Below are positions 24,432 to 36,331 of a DNA stretch of 64,000 bases, piece after piece. The stretch's first letter is position 1, and every line of letters begins with the position of its first letter. A program made the position numbers and the translations under genes. The stretch covers positions 31,641,825 to 31,705,824 of the forward strand of contig OY997591.1 of NCBI GenBank assembly GCA_963921825.1. Reading direction: 5' to 3'. The notes under the pieces are model-generated. The model made no database searches, was not told the origin of the DNA, and saw only the letters and a program-made list of their open reading frames with translations. The stretch comes from Erodium maritimum. Lineage: Eukaryota > Streptophyta > Magnoliopsida > Geraniales > Geraniaceae.

Positions 24432-24775
24432 CACGCGCTTTGCCGAACCACTCAGGCCAGGCGGTCGACCTGTCTCAGTAACCTCTCTCACTCACGCGCT
24501 TTGCCGAACCACTCAGGCCAGGCGGTCGACCTGTCTCACTCACGCGCTTTGTCGAACTACTCAGGCCAGGCGGTCGACCTGTCTCACTCACGCGCTTTGC
24601 CGAACCACTCAGGCCAGGCGGTCGACCTGTCTCACTCACGCGCTTTTCCGAACCACTCAGGCCAGGCGGTCGACCTGTCTCACTAACCTCTCTCACTCAC
24701 GCGCTTCCCCGACACAAAGTCGGGCCAGGCGGTCGACCTGTCTCAGTAACCTCTCTCACTCAGGTAACCACAATC
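24432..24775. repeat. Minisatellite of 48 or 61 bp, six copies, inside an LTR
   Basis: Copies of the 'cgcgctttgccgaacc' core start at about 24434, 24495, 24543, 24591, 24639 and 24700. Each is followed by 'caggcggtcgacctgt'. Units are 48 bp, or 61 bp where an extra 'agtaacctctctc' block is present. The 'cggtcgacctgt' core recurs in the LTR arrays at 52490 and 60086. Confidence 0.9.
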
Positions 24776-25135
24776 ACAATCACAAGCGAGTTCAACAAAC
24801 AGCAACAACACAGGTTCAACACTCCATAGGCACTCATGGCCACACAAGACACCAACAGTAAAACACGGACTCAACAGCCCCACAGGCACTCACGGCCTCC
24901 CAAGACACACCAACAGTAGAACACGGACTCAACAGCCCCACAGGCACTCGCGGCCTCCCAAGACACCAAAGGTAAAGACACGGGTCCAACGACCCCACGG
25001 GCACTCATGCCCACCCAAACTCAACAATAAACCATGCTTGCAACTTACCGAGACTCTAACTCGTAAGCCAGCTAAAGAATGCTTGCAACCCCCCAAGACT
25101 CTAACTCGGTCAAGCCAGCCAAAGACACCAACCTT

Positions 25136-25300
25136 AGTACACAGGCTCTCAAGGCCACCCAAACTCGACAATAAATAACACGGGCTCTCAAGGCCACCCA
25201 AACTCAACAATAAATAGCACGGGCTCTCAAGGCCACCCAAACTCGACAATAAATAACACGGGCTCTCAAGGCCACCCAAACTCGACAATAAATAACGCAC
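25136..25300. repeat. Short tandem array in the LTR, about 43-bp units
   Basis: Four units carry 'gggctctcaaggccaccca' followed by 'aactc(g/a)acaataaata'. A related 'gggctctcatggccaccca' unit is amplified independently in the LTRs at 53034 and 62560. Confidence 0.85.
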
Positions 25301-26732
25301 AACAACCTCCGACATAATCGATGCCTCCAACAGTCCTAAGATCACTAGTTTCACAAACAACCTCCGGGCATGGTCATATGCCTCCAGTAATTCAATTATT
25401 GCTAAGTTCTCTGCTCCTACGACACTACTAAGTGTCACATGCCTTTCCAATAATTACTAAGTTCCCGTAACATGCTTTTCTAATATTCGATAACCTAAAT
25501 AACCCACGACACCCCGGTGTCACATGCAATTCTACAGTTAACTTTCCCTAGTCAAGGCCGAGATCCGGCTACTTTTCCCTACCTCAACCTAAGAACACCC
25601 GCTACGCTTCCTAGCTGCTGACGTTCTGGCTCGCTACCTCCGGGCTTCACTTCGATCGAAGCCGGACGCTAAAGATAACACGAAAGCCATAAATTAGAGG
25701 CGGTTCCCAGGTTAATTTAAAGGTCACGATTAGTCCAGTTTAAAACCGACAGTTGTCCTTCAAACTCGAGCGGGATAAAAGCGGGGTCACGGCGAATCGG
25801 GTTTGAGTACCCGTGCACCGAAACCGGTGCATGTTTCTGAGGCACGGTCCCAATGCACGAATCCCGAGGTCCGATTCAGCGGTCCGCTTTTGTTCCTTTC
25901 TAAGCCCAATTAGCCGTCCATTTTAACCAGATTCGTTTAACTGCTCAAATTCCGTTTTAAATCGAACTGATTTTACTTCTCGTTTATTTTCAAATCTGAT
26001 TTTATTTTAAAACTCTTTTCAAATTAGAACCGTTTCTGTTTCAAATAAATTCCTTTTTACAGTTCAACGATTCGAGTCCTGATCCAAAATATTGTTCCAA
26101 ATATGACCAGATCCAAACCAGGTTCGTAAAAAGGAAAGACGACGGGAAAAAATGTTCGGGTTTCGAACCGACCGGCCGCCGGCGAGGGCGGCGTCGGCCG
26201 GGGCCTCACCGTAGAGAAAAAAGACGGTGGGAGGCGTCGGGTTTGCAGCCGTGGAGGTGGGGAGCACGGCGGGGACCTTCCTCGCCTCAGATCCGGACGG
26301 CCCCGGTGGCTCTGTCCCGGATCTGTCGAACGCGCCGGCGACCTGGCTCCGGTCGTTCACGGCGACGACGAAGGGAGGAGAAGACGAAGGAGAGGGTGGC
26401 GAGACCGAGGGGCTCGGTGGCTGTTTCCCCGCCGGCGAGTTCGAAGCGAGCTCGGGACGAGGGAGATCGGGTCGGAGACGGAGAAGACGGCGGCTCGGTG
26501 GTGGCGCGGTGGCTGGACGGAGAGGGAAGGGGAAGCGAGGGTCAGAGCTGGAGAGGTGTGGCCGGTGGCTTGTGACGCCGGTAGCTCGGGAGGGAGAGAC
26601 GGGGAGGGATAAGGATGGCCGGCGATGGCGGCCGGAACAGCGAACCAGAGAGGGGACGGGATCGGGAGAGAGAAGAGGGAGGGTCGGCTGCGTTGCTGAG
26701 GGAGAGGAGTGAGGGTTCTCAAACCCTAAAGC

Positions 26733-26744
26733 CTATTTATATGC
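26733..26744 (-). promoter_or_regulatory. TATA-like box in the Tekay-type LTR
   Basis: The minus strand reads 'gcatataaatag', followed downstream by a pyrimidine-rich, GC-rich leader. This fits the core promoter of an LTR. It is a sequence match only. No activity is implied. Confidence 0.45.
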
Positions 26745-26755
26745 AGGCCGGGCCT

Positions 26756-27289
26756 AACAGTCGATAATGACTTGGTACTTCGCTCGCCAATCCATTCCCA
26801 GGATCACGTCAAGGCGGTCATTTCGTGGGTATCCTTCCCACGGATACACGACAAGCTCAGTCGCTCCTAAAACTCACGGACCCTCGCGGTCTCTCTAAGA
26901 CCTCGCTCCACTACTGTCGTCGTGTCTACCAACTCCGAACATACCCGAATCCTCGGGGTGAGGACTCGATCCAGCATCAAGGCTCTTGAGCCCTCTCTCG
27001 AACTTCCTAGATCGGTTCGCTTCTCTAACTCCGCAGGCACGACCGACCCTAGTCAACACCACACCACCACCAACCGGCGTGTCCAGACGCAGGGGTGGAC
27101 TCAACGGCTCTAAACTCAGCCCCAACCTCTCAGCACCACTCGATGACACAAACGAGTGTGACGTCCCGGCATCCAACAGAAATGACGCTCAAATCAGAGA
27201 CCGAAAACCACTCCATTAGTTACTCTGGTAAAGTCTAGCACAAACCCTCACCTGGTCCTCTATGCATTTACTTATAACTTTCCGCAACC
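26756..27289 (-). mobile_element. gag and protease fragments of the Tekay-type composite
   Basis: Minus-strand translation at 27176-27060 gives a DAGTSHSFVSS block, the aspartic protease active-site region of Ty3 elements. Translation at about 26835-26760 gives DVILGMDW, the second conserved block of that domain. Positions 26905-27003 instead match part of gag (compare 57955-58050). The order of these pieces is not that of an ordinary element, so the stretch is a scrambled fossil. Confidence 0.65.
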
Positions 27290-28551
27290 AAACCAGTGTT
27301 CGCTACTCGTCCCTTGCGGGAAAAGTAGTAAAGGGGATGAGCGTTATGCTCACCACCATGGACACCCGTTCGATTATGGCATACTAGTAACGCACCAAGG
27401 ACTTACCAATCTAACCAGGGCAAACCACTACCTCAAAACCTGATGCCAAAAGTCACACTGCTCACGCTATCAATACCTCAAGGACTCGCTTACGTAAGAT
27501 AAACCTCGACACGGGAAACACTTCCTCAATCCAGTAATCACTATTGATCACAACCTCACTCACCCAAATACCCGATCACGTAGGGAAACCTCAAGACGGG
27601 GATCACGCTCTCAACTAAGCATACACCAATGCTTATCCTATTAATACTTCAATTAAAAAAAATACGTAAGGAGACCTCAAATAGATCGCAAAAACGCGCA
27701 CCAAGTCACGCAACGACAAGCCTAACCGCACAACGAAACAAAAGATAAAGCCTCGGATTTCTCTGATCTGCTAAACCCTCGGCCACCAGGCCGCCCTCCA
27801 GGCCGCGGAGGCCTCGACCACCAGGCCGCCCCCCAGGCCGCGGAGGCCTCGGCCACCAGGCCGCCCCCCAGGCCCTCCTGACCCTCTGTTTTGCTAAAGC
27901 CCTAGCCACCAGACCGCGGCCCAGGCCCTCGCGACGCTACTGGGCCTTTTTCCCCTTGTTTCAGACCCGAACCTTACCCCGTTTTAACCCAAAAAAACGC
28001 CTTAAACTACACACACGCTCGACCCACAATTTACCAACACACGTACACCCAAACAAGACCAAACACAAGTCTCCCCAACCTCAACCAAAACACAAACCGA
28101 CAATGCCAACAACAACACAACAACGACGACACCCGCCCACCGGGCCAACCAAGGTCAAACACAACGCTCACGGCGTCAAACAACATCAAAACAATTAAAT
28201 TTTAAAAGCTTTCTCCACTTCATTTTTAAAAACCTCAAACTTGACATCACGCAGTCACAACCCGGTCCAGGCGTCCCCAAACTACGTTGTACCGACTTGA
28301 TGTCAGCATCGTCACGTTCGACTACAGGAGCGCTCCTGAGTCGACCCGCGACAGCTTAAAACGTTTCAAGCAGAATCAATCAATCAACAAGCCAGCAATA
28401 ACACACTGCACACACACACAAACACAAGCAGGACTCACAACACCACTGGTCTACACCCGGTTCCCGACCTGCGTACCGAACGTACGACGGGACTCTACCG
28501 ACTTGACTCTCCCCACCTAATTGACAGACAGTCCGAGGTGTGAAACCTCAA
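27290..28551 (-). other. Leader region of the Tekay-type composite
   Basis: Positions 27470-28550 match the leader 58900-59493 of the complete element on the same strand, including 'cggtccaggcgtcccc' and 'cccacctaattgac'. The part at 27290-27460 resembles LTR sequence ('gcgggaaaagtagtaaaggg', compare 59760-59830). No coding sequence is expected here. Confidence 0.65.
27776..27880. repeat. GC-rich tandem repeat, about 2.5 units
   Basis: Units of roughly 42 bp built from 'ggccaccaggccgcc' and 'aggccgcggaggcctc' repeat with small changes. The stretch is strongly GC-rich compared with its neighbours and can form hairpins. Confidence 0.8.
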
Positions 28552-28563
28552 GCTCTGATACCA
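28552..28563 (-). other. Primer-binding site of the Tekay-type composite
   Basis: The reverse complement is TGGTATCAGAGC, matching the 3' end of plant initiator-methionine tRNA. It lies three bases from the 5' LTR that begins at 28567. Confidence 0.9.
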
Positions 28564-28566
28564 AGC

Positions 28567-31500
28567 TGTCACGCCCCAATTTCCGTAAACCGAACTCGGG
28601 ACGCGAACGTTTTAAAAACATACAAACACTTGAAACATGTTTTCATTAAACACTTTAAAAGTACCAATTGTTCAACAAAATAATAATTACAGTTTAAAAC
28701 ACGTCCCAACAAGTGGACAAAAGTACAAGGTATCCGTCACTAGACTCAAAAGACAAAACCCAGACTCCGCTTCTAGCTCCACAAGCTTCGAGAGCTCACC
28801 TAGTCCGTCCCACGAACAGTACCTGTAGGAAAAGCAGCTAGGGGTGAGCGTTCGCTCACCACCACGGATAACAGACTGACTACGGCATAATTAGCAGACA
28901 AAGCAAGTAACACCACCAACAACTCAACACCGGGGAACACCATCCCCAACCCAAGTACTCTAACTGAACAAACACCCACTGTTGCCTCCCTTGACCAATC
29001 TCAACACCCTGACACGTAAAGTAGACCCGACACAACCATTGATGACCTCTTCCAAGGACTCAAAAGAAAGTTACGCAACACCAAACAGCATCACAAGGGA
29101 TCACACCCCAAATAAGATCACGAAGGATCGCACACCAAACAAGATCACAAAGGATCGCAAACCAGCTGCCAAGAACGCCCTCCCGGGACTCTAACCCGGT
29201 CAGGCCAACCCAAGAATGCTGCAACTTATCGGGACTCTAACCCGTAAGCCAGCCGGAAAATGCTTGCACTTACCGGGACTCTAACCCGTAAGCCAGTTAA
29301 AGTATGCGTGCAACTTACCGGGACTCTAACCCGTAAGCCAGCCAAAGTATGCTCACAAACCCAAACCACACACGCGCGGCCAGGACCCCTTTATTAGCGG
29401 GCGGGCCCCCTACCCCGTTTGAACATGCAGACGCGTGTGCTCGTGGACCCCCGTTTCAGGAAGCGGGCCCCCAACCTCCGGTAACCACAAACACAATCAC
29501 AATCACAATCACAATCACAAGCAAGTTAAACAACCAGTAACAACATAGGTTCAACACTCACAGGCACTCATGGCCACCAAGACACTAACAGTAAAACTCG
29601 GACTCAACAGCCCCACAGGCACTCACGGCCTCCCAAGACACACTGACAGTAAGACACGGACTCAACAGCCCCACAGGCAATCACGGCCTCCCAAGACACC
29701 AACCATAAAACACGCTTGCAACTTACCGAGACTCTAACTCGTAAGCCAGCTAAAGAAAGCTTGCAACTCCCCCGAGACTCTAACTCGGTAGGCCAGCCAA
29801 AGACACCAACCTTAGTACACGGGCTCTCAAGGCCACCCAAAACTCCAAAGGTAAAGACACGGGTTCAACAACCCCACGGGCACTCATGGCCACCCAAAAC
29901 TCAACAATATAACACGCTTGCAACTTACCGAGACTCTAACTCGTAAGCCAGCTAAAACACCAACAGTAAAGTACGGGCTCTCATGGCCACCCAAACACGA
30001 ATAATAACACGGGCTCTCATGGCCACCCAAGACTCAACAATAATAATACACGGGCTCTCAAGGCCACCCAAGACGCCAAAATCAACAATCAACCTCCGGC
30101 TTAACCCAAGCCTCCAACAGTCCTAATATCAACAGTTTCACAAACAACCTCCGGGCATGGTCATATGCCTCCAGTACTCCTAATATCGATAAGTTCACAA
30201 TCAACCTCCGGGCATGGTCATATGCCTCCAGTAAAACAATTATCACTAAGTTCTCTGCTCCTACGACACTACTAAGTGTCACATGCCTTTCCAATAATTA
30301 CTAAGTTCCCGTAACATGCTTTTCTAATAAACGCTACAATCCCGTATCATGCTTGTCTAATACTTAAATAAATCTACTCAACCCACGACACCCCGGTGTC
30401 ACATGCAATTCTACTGTTAACTTTCCCCAGTCAGGGCCGAGATCCGGCTACTTTTCCCTACCTCGTGCGTGTTCTCCCAAAAGCCAAACCACGAGCTCCG
30501 GTCACGATCTCAGTCACTCACCCAGCTTTCCCTTGCCTCGGTCCGTGGCACGATCTAAAGGAACACAATTTAACGTCACTTAACTACTCGCAGGAATAAA
30601 CCGAAAACCATTAAACTCGATGCCCAAACTTAACCCCGACACTGTCGATCACTCCCAAACTTCCCAATTACTCGACATTGTCGATAAAGAACCCGTAAAG
30701 GCCCGATTCGCCCGACATGGCGAATCTGCCCGGGTTTAGTAAGTGCCCTTCCGGGGCTCCAAAAGTTCCCATTTTCGTTTCTACGGTCTTAGAATAATTC
30801 AAGGGTCCCAATGTACTTGACCGAATTTAATTCCGACTTCCGAGTCAATTAAAAGACGTTTAAAGTTTCTAAACCCGATAAATTACAACTTCTCCAATTT
30901 AATTCCAAATTTCGATTCGGTTTAGGATAAACGGTCCGGGGAACGTTTTAAACCACCCGAACGATAAAACCCGATCATCCGAGCACGTGGGCCCCACCCA
31001 ACCTTCTTGGCCGAGAGCCCCTAGGGTTCAAGGGGGCTCGGCCACCATGGTGGTGGCTGGTACCACCTCCGGCCAGCCACCCCATGGCCGGCCGGCCACT
31101 ACCCACGGTGGCCGGAGCTCCTCCCGAGCCTCCGGTCACCGGAAAATGTCATCTATTCCCTCCAAACACCTCCAAAACGTCTCCAACAATTCCCCCAACA
31201 CCAAAACCACCTTAAACTAATAGTTTCACCCAAACCCTAACAAAACCCTAGCTTTCCAAAATAATCAAAACGAGAATCGGTTTGGGTATTACCGTAGAGG
31301 AGGATGAGGGGAACGGGATTGCTCTTTGCTTCAAGACGATCCAAGGGCTTGATTCTCCTCCAAACCCTAACCCTTTCACCTTCTCTCTTCTTCTCCTTCT
31401 CCTTCTCTCTCTAACTCTCTTCTTCCTTTTTCTATTTTCTTAAACTAACACAAAACCTATTTTTCTATCCTTTAAAACCCCATATTCGGCCAGCACACCT

Positions 31501-31979
31501 CCTCCACACCTTTTCCCCCCAAAACTAACACCACCATATAATTGACAAGTGTCAAGGTGGGTCCCACACCTTTTGGAAAATATCTAGTTGATATTTTCCA
31601 ATCAGTTTTGCGAAAAACGGACGTTTCGGGCCCCGAACGGGCACTTTTCCCAAGAAATTACGAAACTTGGCGGGCTACAAGGAAACGGCTCAACTAAGAC
31701 CGCTGCGACGACGGATAAGCTTTTTGGATCCCAAACGGTCCTCGAATGGACCAAAACGTCGCTCGGTTGACTTTTCCAACGAAAAGTCAACATTTCCCAA
31801 ATTGATCAGAAAGTCGCCCTGAGTCCCCCGGGACTCACTTTGGTCAATAACGGGGTCAACTTAAGTCCGGTATGACCCTCGGGGGTCCAATTCCTGTTCA
31901 ATTCAGTGTCTGCTGAAATTTTTTAAATTTTCCTGTTTTTCGCAGGTTTGACTGGCGTTGACCGGGAGTGGTTATTACA
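28567..31979 (-). repeat. Right (5') Tekay-type LTR of the composite, 3.4 kb
   Basis: The LTR begins 'tgtcacgccccaatttccgt' and ends 'gagtggttattaca', with the TG...CA form. It is longer than the LTRs of the complete element at 51993. It carries short direct repeats with 'gggactctaacccgtaagcc' near 29200-29340, a 'cacaat' microsatellite near 29470-29520 and a CT-rich tract at 31380-31445. Confidence 0.85.
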
Positions 31980-34000
31980 GATACTACCCCCACATTTAAA
32001 GGATTCACGTCATTCTTTTTATCTTATCAAGTGTCGTAGGAAACTGAGTCTTACTAACTTTGATGCCATGACGAGCGAGCAAGATTCCTTTCTTTGAATC
32101 GAGCATTGAGAACCTACTCAATGCATTGTCCACATAGTTGCTCAGACTTAAACCCAAGACCTTGTTGGTGTGATCTCTATATATCTTAATCCCTAAGATA
32201 TAAGCAGCATCGCCTAAGTCCTTTATTGAGAAACACTTCCTCAACCAAGCTTTAATCTCGTGCAAGGTTGGGATGTCGTTTCCAATGAGCACCAGAAAGG
32301 TAATATTCCTCCCACTAGCCTTCTTACAAATGCAAGCTACATCCTCGTTCTTTGATAAAGCCAAATCCAATTACAGCTTCATCACAATGAAGGTTCAAAC
32401 TCCGAGAAGCTTGTTTCAATCCATAAATTCTTGAAAGGTGGCTGGATCTTCGTGATCCACCACAAACTCACTGTCACCTCCATATACCATATTTAGGAGG
32501 TGGACGACTGCTCCTTTCAAATCGCTTTGGACACTCTTGAATTGTTACAAGAATTGCTTTTTGATCTACGGCCACCTCTGGCTTCTTTTCTACTGGGTTG
32601 TCTAGTGGTTCAAACGGATCTATACCATCATGAATTTCTTCGAGATGCACAGTCCTCCTACTAACGTATTTGGAAATAAAACTCCCTTTCCATAAAGACC
32701 CCACCTCGAGTGACGAACACCATGTTCTCATTGGGTTTGTATAAGTAGTATCACTTTGTTGCTTTAGGATACCCCACGAAGGTGCATATCTGAGATATTG
32801 GTTCGAGCTTAGTCGAAACTAAACGTTTCACATAAGCCTCGCAACCATAAATCTTTAGGAAGGACAAAATGGTCTTTTCCCATGCCATTTTTAAACTTGT
32901 GTCCCTTCCACAACCTTCGTCGGATCCCGATTCACTATGAATGCGGTCGTCTCTTGAGCATAAAAACATAAAGAGATTGGGAGATCAGTCAAACTGATTA
33001 TGGATCGGGCCATGTCTAACAATGTCCGATTTCTTTGTTCGGCTACATCGTTCAACTACGGTGTCCCGGTAGGAGTCCATTATGAAAAGATCTCATTCTC
33101 TACTATATTTACTATAATCCTCAATAAATGTGATAAAGTAGCTAAAACCCCTCCTAAAAAGCGAACTTATTGGTTCTTGAAACTGGTTCCCTTGTTGAAC
33201 CTCAGAATATCCTTGAATTCCCGATCCTTTATATTCTTCTCAGTATTTACTAACATTTCACGTAACTCTGATATGGTTTAGGGACATCATTGTAAATGAC
33301 ATATTCTGTGCGTTCAGACTTAAGGACTATCCTCAAAATTCTGTACCTATCCAAATAGTTTGTCCCAATCCCTTGACCCTGTCAAAAATGGTTTTCAACG
33401 ACAAACTATTAGTATTCACTGAATTTTCCATTTGATCTACAAAAGATAAAATTTAATCAGTAAACTGAATAAATTTTCTGAAGATCAAGTCTAAACACCA
33501 ACCAATCGATTCTAAACTTTTAGAATCTAGAACAAAGATCCTTGATTCACTCGATCAAGCTAAACGAAGGCTCACCACTTAATCGAGCTATGTAGGTAGG
33601 ACCCCATCCAATCACATACAATGTGACTCTTGGCTAGGATATGTACATTCGTACACAACTTACCCTATCTGATACCCAAGCTCAACCCTAGCTGTGAATC
33701 GTAGCCGGGTCCACCAATTTTCAACTATGGCCCGACACTATGTAGGTACACCGCTAAGGCGCACGACACCCACATATGTCGTCCAAACCTACTACCCTCT
33801 TTCCTATGGATGCACCGCTAAGCCACACGACGCCCATTGGACAGGGAGGTAGTAAGGTGTTGATAATTAGGAAGTATCGGACATGACCCATTTTTACTTG
33901 TCTGATTGTGTTTACAACTTTAGGCCCATCCTAGATGCGATGAGCACATCAACTACATTCCAAATATAATGATGCCTCCAATTACATCCAATGTAATTCT
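31980..34000 (-). mobile_element. Copia fragment (same family), broken fossil
   Basis: Minus-strand translation of 32370-32005 matches the end of copia reverse transcriptase (KAWLRKCFSIKDLGDAAYIL). Further right come reverse transcriptase linker pieces (32400-32730), an integrase-end piece (about 32750-33100), the start of gag near 33430 and the leader up to 34000. The parts appear in copia order but shortened. Both boundaries abut other repeats: a Tekay LTR on the left and the fold-back LTR pair on the right. It is an old fossil with numerous breaks and no LTR of its own in place. Confidence 0.75.
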
Positions 34001-35897
34001 TGTTAGTCTTAGTGCCCGTAGTTCAATCCTAAATGTTCAAATGTATATATCATCGTTAGCAATAAAATTAAAGCGGCTTTATATTACTTATTTGTTGGAG
34101 TAATATATCAATGTGTGTTCTGATCTATGCCCACCATGCGAATAGAACCATAGATCAAGATGAATCACACTCGATGGGTCCCTAGTCAACAAAGCTTCAC
34201 TAGAAGTGACTATTATGAAAGATGGCTCTTTATGGCTTACGTTCTGTTAGTCATTGGAATGGGATTCCGGAGTCTGACCATAGATATCATGTGGGACATG
34301 ATGTTGGACGACCCGACATGAATATGTGTCATACATTAAGGCATGAACATAGTCATTGCGTGGCTTGTCATGTATCCATAGACCAAGGAATCTTTCTGAT
34401 CACTATGCAGTAAACAACTGAGTTTGAGCTGAGCCTAACGTTGTCCATAACATGGCTTCCATAACGGCCAGGATTGGCTTGGGGACGGACTGCATGAGTG
34501 ACACGAAAGACGGCTAAGGGATTTATCACTCATACTGCGGTATGGGAAAGATATCGGTTGCCGGCCACTTGATCGAGAGTGACTGAAAGAATAACATGGC
34601 CATGCACATGATACTGGGTATCATATATTCATTCATCTCACATATCAAGGAACAGTGATTGAGAATAATAAGGATGACGGCTCTATGCCTTATCTCAATC
34701 AGGATATCGGAGATAAAAGGATAATGACAGGGACGACGGAAAGGTTATAATCGACAAGGTCGATTTGTTATGCAGTTTTAGGCAATACTAAAGTCTCGTT
34801 AGTTTCCACTTAAATAGGATCAAGTAAAATGGGATTTTACGTTGATCTATTGACATGCATAAACCTAAGGGTCACACTAGAGGATGAAACTCATTAACAC
34901 ATTTATGGAGAATGGCCAAAAGGGAGTTGTCTCGGGACATGACCGAAACTGGGTTTTGGGTCACGTGCCCGTAAGTGAATAGGACTTTACCCAAAACCCA
35001 GTTTTGGTCATGTCCCGAGACAACTCCCTTTTGGCCATTCTCCATAAATGTGTCAATGAGTTTCATCCTCTGGTGTGACCCTTAGGTTTATGCATGTCAA
35101 TAGATCAACGTAAAATCTCATTTTACTTGATCCTATTTAAGTGGCAACTAACGAGACTTTAGTATTGTCTAACACTGCATAAAGAATCGACCCTGTCGAT
35201 TCTAACCTTTCCGTCGTCCATGTCATTATCCTTTTATCTCCGATGTCCTGATTGAGATAAGGCATAGATCCGTCATCCTTATTATTCTCAATCACTGTTC
35301 CTTGATATGTGAGATGACTGAATATATGATACCCAGTATCATGTGCATGACCATGCTATTCTTTCAGACACTCTCGATCAAGCGGCCGAGAACCGATATC
35401 TTTCTCATATGGTAGTATGAATGATAAATCCCTTAGCCGTCTTTCGTGTCACTCATGTAGTACGTCCCCAAGCCAATCCTGGCCGTTATGGAAACTCTAT
35501 CACATGCAACGTTGGGCTCAGGTCAAACTCGGTTGTTTACTGCATAGTAATCACAAAGACTCCTTGGTCTAAGGATACATGACAAGCTACGACAATGACT
35601 ATGTTCATGAATTGATCTATGGAACATATTCATGTCGGATCGTCCAATATCATGTCCCACATGATATCTATGATCAGACTCCGGAATCCCATTCCAATGA
35701 TTAAAAGAACGTAAGCCATAAAGAGCCATCTTTCATACTAGTCGCTTCTTGTGAAGCTTTGATGACTAGGGACCCATCGAGTGTGATCCATCTTGATCTA
35801 TGGTTCTATTCGCATGGTAGGCATAGATCAGTATACACATCGATATATTACTCCAACACATAAGTAATATAAAGCTGCTTTAATTTCATTGCTAATG

Positions 35898-35934
<37 letters not shown>

Positions 35935-35957
35935 AACTACGGGCACTAAGACTAACA
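34001..35957. repeat. Two copia LTR pieces fused head to head (fold-back)
   Basis: From 34001 ('tgttagtcttagtgcccgta') to about 34989 the sequence is the first kilobase of the copia LTR in plus orientation. From 34990 to 35957 the same part of the LTR runs in reverse and ends 'ctaagactaaca'. The arms of about 960 bp are separated by only 29 bases (34961-34989). Beyond its TG...CA ends the structure shows no matching target duplication. The arms differ visibly (roughly one position in ten to fifteen), so they are not a recent copy of one another. Confidence 0.85.
35899..35930. repeat. (TA)16 microsatellite
   Basis: An uninterrupted TA dinucleotide run lies within the right arm of the fold-back, at a place where the other LTR copies have only a short 'tatatat'. 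Confidence 0.95.
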
Positions 35958-36331
35958 GGCAGTGGTACCATCTAGAACCGATTCAAGGTTCCCCTACCAG
36001 CTCAGGGGTCAGCAATCCCGCGCTTTGGAGCTCAGCCTCTATCAATCAAGGGAGGACGGCGCACGCTGACAACCTGGGGATACTCAGTCCACCACTATGA
36101 GAAGCTACAATGGGCCTGTTCGGCCGTTGAAACCACGTTTGGAGCCGCTGCATCGGTGATCTTTGAACGTTGTCGCAGAACTACCCTCCAAACACCAACT
36201 GATTTTACAAGAGCACTTTTATTTTATATTCAGTTTTATGTTCTGTTAGTACTTTCAATTTTCGTACTGATATGTTTGATAGATGTAAACATTTCACTGT
36301 TCTAATATTCCTCGTATTTACTCAAAAAAAA
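35958..36331 (+). pseudogene. LINE 3' UTR fragment with poly(A)
   Basis: The part at 35985-36080, with 'tcagcaatcccgcg' and 'caagggaggac', matches the reverse complement of 36755-36820 in the 3' UTR of the minus-strand LINE next door. It ends in an A-run at 36324-36331. No coding part is left. This is a 5'-truncated copy of the same LINE family in the opposite orientation. Confidence 0.65.

Larger units (their letters stand above)
23845..26755 (-). repeat. Left Tekay-type LTR of the composite
   Basis: The LTR starts 'tgtcacgccccaatttcagt', followed by blocks shared with the LTR at 28567, through 'gccgagatccggctac' at about 25560. It then continues into a GC-rich part (26150-26700) that reads on the minus strand as a leader below a TATA-like box. 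The right boundary is not clean. It contains two minisatellites (24432-24775 and 25136-25300). Confidence 0.7.
23845..31979 (-). mobile_element. Composite Tekay-type Ty3 element, broken fossil
   Basis: Tekay-type LTR sequences stand at both ends (23845 and 28567-31979), both oriented to the minus strand. Between them lie fragments of gag and protease, a leader and a primer-binding site. The two LTRs are similar in their first roughly 1.7 kb in plus-strand view (about 5 percent different near the start) but unrelated over their right parts. The flanking bases, 'cccag' on the left and 'gatac' on the right, do not form a target duplication. The left flank is copia LTR and the right flank is copia reverse transcriptase region. 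I infer that two different insertions have been joined by recombination. Only small parts of the coding region remain. Confidence 0.7.

Noticed and set aside
24432-24775. CRISPR-like array
   Set aside because: The units are contiguous or separated by a repeated 13-bp block, not by unique spacers, and they lie in a plant LTR. It is a minisatellite.
24929-25450. Minus-strand open frame of 173 codons with internal repeats
   Set aside because: The repeats come from the LTR minisatellite. Comparable frames in other LTRs (52881-53195, 62401-62754) exist on both strands, as expected from tandem DNA.
26227-26722. Overlapping open frames of 110-161 codons on both strands as a host gene
   Set aside because: The frames arise from GC-rich, low-complexity leader sequence below the LTR TATA box. 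They overlap on both strands and show no domain.
23840-31984. Simple single Tekay insertion
   Set aside because: The flanking pentamers differ (cccag and gatac) and the flanks are different parts of the copia element, so a single clean insertion does not explain the block.
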